Source of the DNA: an uncultured Thermoanaerobaculia bacterium
Lineage (GTDB): Bacteria > Acidobacteriota > Thermoanaerobaculia > Multivoradales > Multivoraceae
Direction of reading: 5' to 3'
DNA: 64,000 bases
NCBI GenBank assembly: GCA_951813015.1
Contig: CATOTG010000002.1
Coordinates: forward strand, 577,066 to 641,065
A program made the position numbers and the translations under genes. Position 1 is the stretch's first letter; each line of letters begins with the position of its first letter. Positions 9,371-18,341 of this stretch are shown here, one piece after another. The notes under the pieces are model-generated. The model had not been told where the DNA came from and did no database searches. It was given only the letters and a program-made list of their open reading frames with translations.

Positions 9371-10168
9371 TCAGCGAGCGCCGGAGCGGCCGCGCCGACC
9401 GTCGTCGCCCGGCCCGACGTCCCGGTCGACGACGAAGCCGAAGGACTCGATCGTCTTGAGCGCGCCCGGACTGCCCAGGAAGCGATGGAACGCTCGGGCA
9501 GCCGGATTCTTCCGGGCGCGGTTCAGCAGCACCGCGTCCTGACGGATCGGTCGATGGAAGTGTCCCGGGACTTCCCAGAAGTTCCCCTCGCTCTCGTTGG
9601 GCCAACTGAACACGGAGGACAGGGCAACGAAGCCCAGTTCCGCGTTGCCCGAGGCGGCCAACGTGAAGCTCTGACCCACGTTCTCTCCAAGGACGACCTT
9701 CGACCGGAGACGCTCCCACAAGCCGAGCTTGAGCAGAGTCTCGCGGGCTGCGGCGCCGTAGGGCGCCAGATCCGGGTTTGCGATCGCCAGTCGGCGAAAC
9801 GAGCCCGCGCGCAGCGTCTCGGCGGAGGCCTCGACTTCGGCGTCCGGGCTCCACAGGACGAGTCGCCCGACCGCATAGGTCATGCGGGCGCCCTCGACTG
9901 CGAGCCCCTGTTCCACCAGCAGCCGGGGCCGTTCCTGGTCGGCGGCGAGGAACACGTCGAAGGGCGCGCCGTGGAGGATCTGGGCGTACAGCTTGCCGGT
10001 CGAGCCGACGCTGACCGTGACCCGATGGCCACTCTGCTGCTCGAACTCGGCGGCAAGCGCCTCGACCGCTTCCGCGGCGTTCGCCGCCACTGCCACGGTG
10101 ACCTCTCCCGCAAAGGCCCCGGCAGCTGCCAGGAGGAGCGCCGCGGCGAGCCGAAAGGTTGCCCTCAA
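9371..10168 (-). CDS. modA: Molybdate-binding periplasmic protein ModA
   Basis: 265 residues if started at the TTG at 10168, which overlaps the stop of the gamma-glutamyltransferase-like gene (TTGA). Signal peptide ATFRLAAALLLAAAGAFA, then EVTVAVAANAAEAVEALA and SVGSTGKLYAQI, and GAPFDVFLAADQ, the three conserved ModA segments that hold the oxyanion. Mid-domain GARMTYAVGRLVLWS is also typical. A longer frame goes up to about 10255 but lies inside the upstream gene. No Mo-box could be recognised by eye. It supplies molybdate for cofactor enzymes not present in this window. Confidence 0.9.
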   Translation of the reverse strand: MRATFRLAAALLLAAAGAFAGEVTVAVAANAAEAVEALAAEFEQQSGHRVTVSVGSTGKLYAQILHGAPFDVFLAADQERPRLLVEQGLAVEGARMTYAVGRLVLWSPDAEVEASAETLRAGSFRRLAIANPDLAPYGAAARETLLKLGLWERLRSKVVLGENVGQSFTLAASGNAELGFVALSSVFSWPNESEGNFWEVPGHFHRPIRQDAVLLNRARKNPAARAFHRFLGSPGALKTIESFGFVVDRDVGPGDDGRRGRSGAR

Positions 10169-11946
10169 ACTGCGACCGCCTGCGCCGTGCGACGCGGGTC
10201 GCCGCAGGCGACGGCGCCGTCCTCCTCGATCACAACGCCCTCGAACGAGCCGCAAAGCCAGTTCCAGGGATTGACCACCTCGACCGTCGCGCCGGCTTCA
10301 CGGAGCAGATCCGCGGGCGCCCCGGCCAGGTCTGCTTCCAGCATCAGTGCGCCGGGCACGCTCATCGACGAGCCGCCGAACCGCGGCTTGTGCACCGAGG
10401 TCTCGAGATCGAGACCGAAATCCAGCAGGTTGACCGAGTTCTGGACGATGTTCTCGGTCAGCGAAACGCTCGGCGAACCCGAGGCGAGCACCGGTTTGCC
10501 GTCGCGCGTGAACATGTTCGGGCAGATGCGGGCATGGGCTCTGCCGCCCGGCTCGACCGGACCGGACCCGAGGTGAACGCCCGACGCGCAGGCGTACACG
10601 CCGTCGACGTAGATTCCGGTTCGAAACGGCATCGACATGACCGAGTGCAGCACGGTGGCGACGTTGCCTTCGCCGTCGACCACCGTGACGTGGTTCGAGC
10701 CGGGCGGAGGCGGCATCGCGCCCGCTGCCGCGTAGCGGTCGTTGGGGCTGGCCGGCTTGCCCTCGAGCGCGGCGAACCGCTCCGCCGCGTACTCCTTCGA
10801 GATCGCCCGTTCGACCTCCGGCAGGCTGCCGTCGAAGCGGCCGCCGACCGCGTCGGCGTACACCCGACCGATGATCTGCATCATCCTCAGGGTCGTCTCC
10901 CCGGACTCGAACGCCGGCCCCGTCTGCTGGAGGTCGAGCAGTTCGACCATGTTCATGATCTCCACGAGAGCCTGGCCGCCGAAGTCCGGCGCCGGCGAAC
11001 CCACGACGCCGTAGTCGCGGTAGGTTCCATGGACCGGCTCGTCCCAGAACGCCTCGTAGGCCGCCATGTCCTCGGCGGTGATCAGGCCGCCTCTGGCTTG
11101 GACCGTTTCGGCGTACCGGAGGCCGAACTCGCCCCGGTAGAAGTGGTCGCTGCCCTCTTCGGCGAGCTGCTCGAGGGTGTCGGCGTGAGCGCTCTGCACC
11201 AGCAGGTCGCCGATGTCGCGGAGCGTGCTGCCGTTGAAGTAGATCTCGCGGCTGAAGGGCTCCCGGCCCAGCACCGACGATTCGACGAACATCTCGCCCC
11301 ACAGGAAGGGATGGATCTCGAAGCCGTGGCGCGCGTAGTGAATCGCGGGCGCCATCACGGTGGAGCGCGGCAGCCTTCCGTGACGGTCGTGCCCGGCCTC
11401 GAATCCGCCCCAGAAGCCCGGCACGAAGCAAAGGGCGCCGTCGGTCTTCGCCATCAGCGCCCCGAACTCGGCCAGTTCCATGTTCTTCACGTCCGGCACC
11501 GCCCGCGGCGCCGCCATCATCCCGTTGACGTAGCTGTACTCGCCCGAAGCGGCATCGTAGTAGAGCATCGAGAGGCAGCCCGACAACGTCGTCATGTGCG
11601 GTTCGACGACGGCCTGGGCGATGCTCGCGGCCATCACGCCGTCGCAGGCGTTGCCGCCGAGGGCGAGCATGTCGGCGGCAGCGGCGGAGGCGAGCGGGTG
11701 GGTGCAGATGGCGATCCCGTTCGCACCCCGAACCGCCTGCTTGGGGCCGAAGCGCGCCGCCGCCACCAGAGCCCGTCTCTCCTCGTCGTTCGGCGGCGTC
11801 CAGCCGTTGACCGCCGCCGCCGCGGAATCCGCGGGCGCCGATCCCGGCCCGCAACCCATCGCCATCGCCGCGCCGCCGGCTGCCGCGGCCAGCAGGGTCC
11901 GGCGATTCAGTGTCAGGTCTGCCGTCTCAACGAGTCGTCTTCCCAT
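10165..11946 (-). CDS. Gamma-glutamyltransferase-like Ntn-hydrolase, divergent active site
   Basis: 593 residues with a twin-arginine/lipoprotein-like leader (NRRTLLAAAAGGAAMAMGCG). The overall layout is GGT: GNACDGVMAA near the start, then DFGGQALVEI, then the small-subunit opening at about residue 417. There the usual Thr-Thr-His-x-Ser-Val-Val-Asp is Ser417-Asn-His-Val-Thr-Val-Val-Asp, so the catalytic Thr is a Ser. The Gly-Gly oxyanion loop (SPGGS) reads SPSVS. Autoprocessing and transferase activity are therefore doubtful; it may be a different Ntn amidase. First gene of the modA-modB-modC run and coupled to modA by a TTGA overlap. Confidence 0.8.
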   Translation of the reverse strand: MGRRLVETADLTLNRRTLLAAAAGGAAMAMGCGPGSAPADSAAAAVNGWTPPNDEERRALVAAARFGPKQAVRGANGIAICTHPLASAAAADMLALGGNACDGVMAASIAQAVVEPHMTTLSGCLSMLYYDAASGEYSYVNGMMAAPRAVPDVKNMELAEFGALMAKTDGALCFVPGFWGGFEAGHDRHGRLPRSTVMAPAIHYARHGFEIHPFLWGEMFVESSVLGREPFSREIYFNGSTLRDIGDLLVQSAHADTLEQLAEEGSDHFYRGEFGLRYAETVQARGGLITAEDMAAYEAFWDEPVHGTYRDYGVVGSPAPDFGGQALVEIMNMVELLDLQQTGPAFESGETTLRMMQIIGRVYADAVGGRFDGSLPEVERAISKEYAAERFAALEGKPASPNDRYAAAGAMPPPPGSNHVTVVDGEGNVATVLHSVMSMPFRTGIYVDGVYACASGVHLGSGPVEPGGRAHARICPNMFTRDGKPVLASGSPSVSLTENIVQNSVNLLDFGLDLETSVHKPRFGGSSMSVPGALMLEADLAGAPADLLREAGATVEVVNPWNWLCGSFEGVVIEEDGAVACGDPRRTAQAVAV

Positions 11947-12125
11947 CGCTTTCTCCCCTGATCCGCCCGGAGCATATCGGGCCGGAATTCGACCGAAGAG
12001 CAGCGACGCCGGGCGAGATCGGGGCCACCCCGCAGTCCGGCGCCGCCGCTCACCGGGCGCAGGCGTGCGGAGACGCTACCGCGTAAGATGGCGGCCCGTT
12101 TCACGAAACAAGGAGAGTTCGAGCC

Positions 12126-12899
12126 ATGTCCGAGCCGGTTCTGCTGGTTGAAAAGTCCGAGGGCATCGCCACCCTCACGTTGAACCGCCCGGGCGTGCTG
12201 AACGCCCTTTCCGAGGAGCTGCGCGACCTTCTCGCCCGGACGATCGAAGACCTCCACCACGACGAGGAAGTTGGCGTGGTCATCCTCACCGGCGCCGGTC
12301 GCGCCTTCTGCGCCGGCCTCGATCTGAAGGAGATGAGCGATCCCGACCGCAAGCGCAAGGCGATCGCCGACCCGCCGAAGCTGCTCCGCTCGCTCAGACA
12401 ACCAGTGATCGGCGCGATCAACGGCATCGCGGTGACCGGTGGCTTCGAGATCGCGCTCTCGTGCGACCTGCTGATCGCGACCCCGGAGGCGCGCTTCGCC
12501 GACACCCACGCCCGCGTCGGCCTGCTCTCCGGCTGGGGTCTTTCCGCACGCCTGTCGCGGGCCATCGGCCCCGGGCGCGCCAAGGAGCTCTCGCTGACCG
12601 GCAACTACCTCTCGGCCGAACGGGCCTGCGAGTGGGGCCTCGTCAACCGCATCGTAGCGCAAGAGGAACTGCTCCCCACCTGTCGCACCCTGGCAACGGA
12701 CATGCTGACCTGCCAGCGTGACGTGATGTTCCAGTACAAGCGGATGATCGACCGCGGCTTCGACCTGACCCTCGGCGACGCGATGGACTACGAAGTCGAG
12801 GTCAACCGGATGTACCAGTCACCCAGGCCCGAAGAGGTCGGCGAACGACTGGCCGGGATCCGCGCCCGCGGCCGGGCCCAGGCCGAGTCGGCCCGCTGA
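12126..12899 (+). CDS. Enoyl-CoA hydratase/isomerase family protein
   Basis: 257-residue crotonase-fold enzyme. It carries the oxyanion-hole segments GRAFCAGLDLKEM (about 58-70) and NGIAVTGGFEIALSCDLLIA (about 100-120), then FADTHARVGLLSGWGLSARL around the second catalytic position. In canonical hydratases a Glu sits in the second motif; here the GWGLSARL stretch differs, so isomerase or other crotonase chemistry is possible. It starts at ATG 12126 after AAGGAGAG. It is monocistronic, followed by copy B of the dispersed repeat. Confidence 0.85.
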   Translation: MSEPVLLVEKSEGIATLTLNRPGVLNALSEELRDLLARTIEDLHHDEEVGVVILTGAGRAFCAGLDLKEMSDPDRKRKAIADPPKLLRSLRQPVIGAINGIAVTGGFEIALSCDLLIATPEARFADTHARVGLLSGWGLSARLSRAIGPGRAKELSLTGNYLSAERACEWGLVNRIVAQEELLPTCRTLATDMLTCQRDVMFQYKRMIDRGFDLTLGDAMDYEVEVNRMYQSPRPEEVGERLAGIRARGRAQAESAR

Positions 12900-12904
12900 G
12901 AACA

Positions 12905-13190
12905 CGGGGACCTTGGAAACCGGCAGACCGGTTCCCACAGCTGCCCCGGCCTCGACGACGACTCGCCTCTCGGACAGCCTCGGACAGGGACCAGAATCCG
13001 CCCGGCAAAGGTGCCCGGCAAAGGTACAGCGCGCCGCGCCCGAGGCGTCGAGGATGTTCTGCGTCGAGCGGGGACCAGAGTCCGCCCAGCAAAGGTACAG
13101 CGCGCCGGCCCGCCATCCGCGCCCGCTGACGGGCGCACGGACCGGTTCGCCCGTGGAGCGTCCCGGGCAACGCGGGTCCTGGCCGGCATC
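12905..13190 (+). repeat. Dispersed double-hairpin intergenic element, copy B (expanded)
   Basis: Fills the gap between two convergent genes (hydratase and sulfatase). It matches copy A over GGACCTTGGAA, ACCGGCAGACCGGTT, CACAGCTGCC and ACTCGCCTCTCGGAC, and has the GGGACCAGA...GCAAAGGT block duplicated (around 12986 and 13074). The first hairpin survives as a 7 bp stem at 13119-13125/13130-13136 (GCGCCCG, loop CTGA); the second is degenerate. It runs to the sulfatase stop. Immediately inside that gene, 13196-13217 holds a bulged hairpin resembling the one at 34839-34860. Confidence 0.65.
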
Positions 13191-14832
13191 AAGGCGCGCT
13201 GCCGGGAAGCGGCGCGCGCGAACCGCCGTCGCCAGGATCGAAGTACTTCTCGACGATCCAGTCCGGCTGCCAGCGGTCCGGTTCGCGTCTTGTGCCGGTG
13301 AGATCGCGGTGCAGCGGCGCCGGGTCGGGGACCGAGAGCGGCACAGTGTCGCCCATCGCCGCCTGCCAGCCTTCCAGGAGGGCTTCGAGGCGGACCGCGG
13401 TTTCCCTGTGCTCGGGATCAAGGATGAGGTTCTCCAGTTCGTCCGGGTCGTCCGCAAGGTCGAACAACTGGCGGTAGTTCACGTTCGGATAGACGATCAG
13501 CTTGTAGCGGTCGTCCCGCACCGCGCGCATCACGTCCCGGTAGGGCAGGAACACGCTCTTGCGCCAGGCCGGATCGCCGCCGGACCAGAGCGGGGCGAGA
13601 TCCCGGCCGTCGATGCCCGGCGGCGCCTCGACGGCGCCCCGTGCGAGCAGGGTCGGGAAGAGGTCGAACAGGTAGGTCAAGGCGTCGGTCGAGCCGTGCG
13701 GGATGCCCGGGCCGCGGATGATCAGCGGGCAGCGCATCGAGTGCTCGTAGAGGTTCTGCTTGCCCAGGAGGCCGTGGCTGCCGACCGACAGGCCGTGGTC
13801 CGCGGCGTAGACGACGATCGTGTTCTCCGCCTGGCCGTTCTCGTCCAGGGCTTTCAGGATGCGGCCCACCTGTTCGTCGAGGTGGGTGATCAGGCCGTAG
13901 TACTCGGCGACCTGGTCGCGGATGACATCCTCGGTCCGTGGCCAGGCGGCCAGGTTCTCGTCACGCAGGATGAGCGCGCCGTTGTCGAACGGGTGCTGCG
14001 GCATGTAGTTGGGCGGCAGCGGAAGGTTGCGCTCGTAGTAGCGCTCCCGGTACTCGGGGGGCGGCTGGCGCGGATCGTGGGGCGCGGTGAAGGGCACGTA
14101 GGCGAAGAACGGCCGGTCCGACTCTCCGCGTTCCCCGGCCGAGGCCCGCTCGTCCAGGAACTCGATCACCGCGTCCGCGAACAGCTCGCTGGAGAACGTC
14201 TCCCCCACGCGTCGCCTGACCATCCCGCCGTTCTCGATGTCCTGCACCTCCGTTCGGGTGTGATCGGCCATGCCGCCCAGGTAGACCGCCGTGCCCCGGT
14301 CGAAGCTCCGCAGCAGAGCCTCCTCGCCGTTGTGCCACTTGCCGGTGATGAAGGTGCGGTAGCCGCCCGCCTCCAGCAGCCGCGGCAAGGTCGGCGCCCC
14401 CTCCATGCGGTTCGGCGAGCGCATCCAGCTACGGCCAGTCAGCACCATCGCCCGGCTGGGCACGCAAACGGCGCCGCTGTTCGAGCCGAAGACGTAGTTG
14501 CGCCGGAAGCTCCACCCCTCGGCCACGATTCGATCCAGGTTGGGGGTGTCGATCAGGTCGTTGCCCCAGGCGCCGATCGTGTCGGCCCGCTGGTCGTCCG
14601 CGAAGAGGAACAGGATGTTCGGTTGAAACAGCGGCGGCTGCGACTCGAGGCTGCCGGCTGGCTCGTCGGCCGCGCGGGGCGCGCAGGAAAGCACTGCCAG
14701 GGCCGCCGCGGCCACCAGGACCGCTGGCCGGGCGAACCGACCCGGCCCCTGGCCGGCACGTTCAGTGGCCGCCTCCGGCGGCAGCCGGCGGGGACGCCGG
14801 CGCACCCGGTTTCTGCCGCGCAAGGTCCCCAT
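13189..14832 (-). CDS. Lipoprotein sulfatase (formylglycine type)
   Basis: About 547 residues, alkaline-phosphatase superfamily. A basic N-terminus and hydrophobic stretch end in a lipobox (LAVLSC). Metal-binding FLFADDQRADT follows, and then the sulfatase signature CVPSR at about residues 123-127, whose Cys is converted to formylglycine. Later motifs are TGKWHNG and YAADHGLSVGSHGLLGK. It hydrolyses sulfate esters, probably on extracellular glycans, from a membrane-anchored position. No sulfatase-maturing enzyme is in the window. The ATG at 14832 touches the stop of the upstream ATPase (TGATG); a GTG at 14835 overlaps it by 4 bp. Confidence 0.9.
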   Translation of the reverse strand: MGTLRGRNRVRRRPRRLPPEAATERAGQGPGRFARPAVLVAAAALAVLSCAPRAADEPAGSLESQPPLFQPNILFLFADDQRADTIGAWGNDLIDTPNLDRIVAEGWSFRRNYVFGSNSGAVCVPSRAMVLTGRSWMRSPNRMEGAPTLPRLLEAGGYRTFITGKWHNGEEALLRSFDRGTAVYLGGMADHTRTEVQDIENGGMVRRRVGETFSSELFADAVIEFLDERASAGERGESDRPFFAYVPFTAPHDPRQPPPEYRERYYERNLPLPPNYMPQHPFDNGALILRDENLAAWPRTEDVIRDQVAEYYGLITHLDEQVGRILKALDENGQAENTIVVYAADHGLSVGSHGLLGKQNLYEHSMRCPLIIRGPGIPHGSTDALTYLFDLFPTLLARGAVEAPPGIDGRDLAPLWSGGDPAWRKSVFLPYRDVMRAVRDDRYKLIVYPNVNYRQLFDLADDPDELENLILDPEHRETAVRLEALLEGWQAAMGDTVPLSVPDPAPLHRDLTGTRREPDRWQPDWIVEKYFDPGDGGSRAPLPGSAP

Positions 14833-16574
14833 CACGACTCTTTGTCGGCGGCCTCGGCGGCCGTCGCCACGCGGGCGATCGCGTCGAGCTTCTCCACTAC
14901 CTCGGGATCGATCTCGTCTTGCGGCACGAACTCGGCCAGCCGGTGGAAGTTCGCCTTCGCCATCAGGTTCGGCGCGCCCAGGTTGGCGGCAAAGGTCTCG
15001 AACAGCGGCGCCAGGAACTCGGAGCTTGCTTTCGTCTCCCCGCTCCAGGCAGACGGCCGGCCGCGCTCGGCCAGCGCCTTCCCCACCTCCGCCGCGGACG
15101 CCCGCATTGCCTCGACATGCCTGTCCGCCTCCGACTCCTCGAACAGCGGACCCGACGCTTCCTGCCGGGCGAAGTCGGCGGCGTAGCCGTCAAGCGCCGC
15201 CGGCGAGCACAGGTAGTTCTCGATCTCGCGCTGGCGCCAGGCGAGCCGCTCCAGGCCGTCGTCCGTCCCCACCTTCTCCGGCAGCTTGTCGAGCAGCGCG
15301 ATGCCGCGAAGTCCGGGGCAGGCCTCACGGAGGCCGTGAAAGTGCAGTTCGGCGCTCGAGAGCCGGTCCCCGACGTACTGAACGAAGGGCCGGGCAAGGG
15401 CGTTCGCCGCCGCCTCGTGGCCCAACCGGTTGGCGAAGGCCCTGAGGATCGCCAGGTCCGTCGATCCCTCGAGGTAGAGCACCCAGCCAGTCAGCTCCGC
15501 CTGCAAGTACTGGTTGAAACCGATCCGGGTCAGCGCCTTCGCGACCTGGCCGCCGCCGTCGTCGATCCGGTGCGGCTTGCCCACGAACGCAATCACCGTG
15601 TCCGTACCGGCCGCCTCCCCGAGCAGCACCTCGGAGTGGCTGGCCACCACGATCTGGCTGCGGCTCTCCGCCGCGACCTCCCGGATCAGGGAGTACACCT
15701 CCCGCTGACGGAGGATCTCCAGGTGCGCATCCGGCTCGTCCAGGAGGAGGACAGCGCCCGGATGCGCGTACATGTAGGCCAGGATCAGCAGCGTCTGCTG
15801 CAGGCCGCGACCGCTGGAGGAGAGATCGAGCCAGATGCCGCGCTCGCGGTAGCGCATCGAGATCTCGCCGCGCCCTTCCACGTACACGGGCGGGTCTAGC
15901 TCGACGCCGAAGAGGCGCTCGATCCGCTCCGACATCCGCTCCCAAGACTCCGCGTCCTGCTCGTGAATGCGAAAGCAGAGGTTGCGCAGGACCTCGGCGG
16001 TACGGCCCTCGCCGATGCGGACGTTCACCGCGCCCGGATCGAGGCGGGTCTCGGCCGAAGCGAGGCCCGACATCGGCGGCAAGTAGGCCACATCGACGGC
16101 CATGGCCGGCGCCGGAATCGGCATCCGTTTCGCCGGACGACCCTGGCCGACGCGCAGGGGTCTGCAGTAGAAGGACTCGTGGTTCGCGTAGTCGAACTCG
16201 AGGCCGCACTGCCAGGCTTCCCCGCCGCTCGTTCCCTCCACCAGCACGTCGATGCAGATGTTGTTCGTCCGCTGGCGACCGTCCACCACCCGTACGTGCC
16301 TGGTGTGGAGTTCACGCCACAGCAGGTTGGCGTTTGGGACCGGGATGGTCACCAGGTCGCGCCGATTCACCGTCACCCCCGGGCGCTTCTCCGGCGCGCT
16401 GCCGCCCGCCCGCCTCTCGCGCCAGCGCCTGAGGCCGATGTCCCAGAGCGCCAGAGCCTGCATCGCCGAGGTCTTGCCCGAGTTGTTCGGGCCGATCAGG
16501 ACGACCGGGTTGCCCAGCTCGATCTCGATCTCTTCGAAGCGCTTGAAGTTGCGGATCGTGAGCTTGGTGAGCAT
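14832..16574 (-). CDS. OLD-family ATPase with TOPRIM-like nuclease domain
   Basis: 580 residues. The N-terminal ABC-type ATPase has Walker A GPNNSGKT at 28-35, a signature-like SSSGRGLQQTLLILAY and Walker B AVLLLDEPDAHLE, with a His switch VVASHSEVLLG. From about residue 365 it has YLEGSTDLAILRAF, matching the first acidic TOPRIM motif of OLD nucleases, then a REIENYL segment common in these proteins. Class 1 (stand-alone) OLD proteins act in DNA cleavage and some in phage defence. The downstream overlapping gene is a sulfatase, an unexpected partner. No helicase or reverse transcriptase lies beside it. Confidence 0.8.
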   Translation of the reverse strand: MLTKLTIRNFKRFEEIEIELGNPVVLIGPNNSGKTSAMQALALWDIGLRRWRERRAGGSAPEKRPGVTVNRRDLVTIPVPNANLLWRELHTRHVRVVDGRQRTNNICIDVLVEGTSGGEAWQCGLEFDYANHESFYCRPLRVGQGRPAKRMPIPAPAMAVDVAYLPPMSGLASAETRLDPGAVNVRIGEGRTAEVLRNLCFRIHEQDAESWERMSERIERLFGVELDPPVYVEGRGEISMRYRERGIWLDLSSSGRGLQQTLLILAYMYAHPGAVLLLDEPDAHLEILRQREVYSLIREVAAESRSQIVVASHSEVLLGEAAGTDTVIAFVGKPHRIDDGGGQVAKALTRIGFNQYLQAELTGWVLYLEGSTDLAILRAFANRLGHEAAANALARPFVQYVGDRLSSAELHFHGLREACPGLRGIALLDKLPEKVGTDDGLERLAWRQREIENYLCSPAALDGYAADFARQEASGPLFEESEADRHVEAMRASAAEVGKALAERGRPSAWSGETKASSEFLAPLFETFAANLGAPNLMAKANFHRLAEFVPQDEIDPEVVEKLDAIARVATAAEAADKES

Positions 16575-16805
16575 GCGCCGGGCCGGTGAGGAGACCCGGC
16601 TACGTTAGCGCAGGGACCCGGCACTCGAACCGGACCCCGGCCTCGAAGCGCCTGGGCTCGCGGCCAGGTTCGAGCCCGACAGGCCCGGCGCCTCGGCGTT
16701 CGGGACAAACGTGTCTCCCTCCTGACGGCTGGCCGCCCTCGGCGACCCCGCCGGCGAGCGCCGGGCAAGTTACACTCAGGACACAGGCAACCAGCAAAAC
16801 CCCCG

Positions 16806-18341
16806 ATGACCCAACGCACCCCCGTTCTGGTCGGCATCGCTCAGGTGCTCCAGCGAGCCGACGATCCGGCCGACGCCCGGCCGCCGATCGAGTTGATGGT
16901 CGAGGCCGTGGACAACGCCCTCGAGGACGCGGGAGCAACCGGCCTGCGCCGGCGAATCGACTCCGTGCGCGCGATGAAGGGCGTGTGGGGATACCGGAAC
17001 CCCGCGCTCACCGTGATCGAAGCCCTCGACCTTCACCGCGCCGAGACCGGACTCTCCGTGGTCAGCGGCAACCAGGTGCAGGCGGTGCTCAACCAGAGCG
17101 CACTCGACATCCGGAGCGGCCGCCGCGAAGCGATCGTGCTCTGCTCGGCCGAATGCGGCCGGACGATGGGTCGGGCGGCGAAGGCGAACCTGGAACTCGA
17201 CTGGCTCAAGGACGACGATCCTCCGAAGCTCCCCGACGCAAGCTACGGCGACACCCGCTGGACCCGGCACGAAATGGAGATGGCGCGCGGCATCCAGCAG
17301 GCGGTTCAGTACTACTCCCTGTTCGAGATCGCTCTGCGGCGCCGGAACGGCGAGACCGTGGACGGGCACCGCGCCCGCATCGCCGAGTTGTGGGCGGGCT
17401 TCAACCGAGTCGCGCAGGAGAACCCGAACGCCTGGATCCGCCAGCCCCTGACCGCGTCGGAGATCGGCGCCGTGTCACCCGCGAACCGCGCGGTCACCTT
17501 TCCGTACACGAAGCTGATGAACGCGAACATGCGGGTCGACATGGCGGCGGCACTGGTCCTCTGCTCGCTCGAGACGGCGAAAGCGCTCGGCATCCCGCGG
17601 TCGAAGATGATCTTCCCGGTGAGCGGCACGGACGCCGTCGACCACTACTTCGTCTCCGAACGCGACGACCTGCACTCGTCGCCGGCCATCCGGCTCGCGG
17701 GCCGCAGGGCCCTGGAGCTCGCCGGAGTCGAGGCGGCGGACCTCGACCTCGTCGATGTCTACAGCTGCTTCCCCAGCGCCGTCCAGATCGCGGCTCGTGA
17801 ACTGGGCCTCGACCTCAAGCGGCCGCTCTCCGTCACCGGCGGCCTGACCTTTGGCGGCGGTCCGCTCAACAGCTACGTGATGCACTCGATCGCACGGACC
17901 GCGGAACTGCTGCGGGAGACGGACGGCGGCCGGGGCCTGGTGACCGCGAACGGCGGCATGCTGACCAAGCATTCGTTCGGCGTCTACAGCGCCGCGGAAC
18001 CGGACCGGCCCTACCGTCACGAGGACCTCACGAAGGAAGTCCACGCGCTGCCGAAGCGAACCGCGACGAACGGCTACGCGGGCCCGGCCGAGGTCGAGTC
18101 CTACGCCGTGATGTTCGGCGGCGTTGCCGCAAAGTCGACGACTTCGTTCCGGTCCGTGTACGGCAAGAGGGCCGCCCCGACCACCGAACCGTCACTCGCC
18201 CATCTCGCCTGCCGGCTGCCCGACGGCCGGAGGGCCTGGGCCAACGTCGACGACCCCGACACGCTGCGCGCGATGTGCGAACAGGAGTTCTGCGGCCGAG
18301 CCGTCCAGCTCGACGGCGCCGGCGCCGGCGAATGCCAGTGA
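16806..18341 (+). CDS. Thiolase-fold protein (SCP2/acetyl-CoA acetyltransferase type)
   Basis: 511 residues. The N-terminal thiolase domain begins VLVGIAQVLQR. The mid-region DLVDVYSCFPSAVQIAARELG and GGLTFGGGPLNSYVMHSIA hold the conserved C-terminal Cys/Gly loop of the fold. A final additional domain (about 400-500) resembles the OB-like tail seen in this subgroup. The usual nucleophile Cys near residue 90 is not obvious; the equivalent region reads VVSGNQVQAVLNQSA. Condensing activity is therefore uncertain and a role in sterol or acyl-CoA breakdown is only inferred. Its last 10 bp overlap the next gene. Confidence 0.8.
   Translation: MTQRTPVLVGIAQVLQRADDPADARPPIELMVEAVDNALEDAGATGLRRRIDSVRAMKGVWGYRNPALTVIEALDLHRAETGLSVVSGNQVQAVLNQSALDIRSGRREAIVLCSAECGRTMGRAAKANLELDWLKDDDPPKLPDASYGDTRWTRHEMEMARGIQQAVQYYSLFEIALRRRNGETVDGHRARIAELWAGFNRVAQENPNAWIRQPLTASEIGAVSPANRAVTFPYTKLMNANMRVDMAAALVLCSLETAKALGIPRSKMIFPVSGTDAVDHYFVSERDDLHSSPAIRLAGRRALELAGVEAADLDLVDVYSCFPSAVQIAARELGLDLKRPLSVTGGLTFGGGPLNSYVMHSIARTAELLRETDGGRGLVTANGGMLTKHSFGVYSAAEPDRPYRHEDLTKEVHALPKRTATNGYAGPAEVESYAVMFGGVAAKSTTSFRSVYGKRAAPTTEPSLAHLACRLPDGRRAWANVDDPDTLRAMCEQEFCGRAVQLDGAGAGECQ

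Noticed and set aside
16610..16700. Possible tRNA (GGTTCGAGCCC and, on the other strand, GGTTCGAGTGCC look like T-loops)
   Set aside because: No matching 5 bp T stem, no acceptor stem and no anticodon arm can be drawn on either strand.
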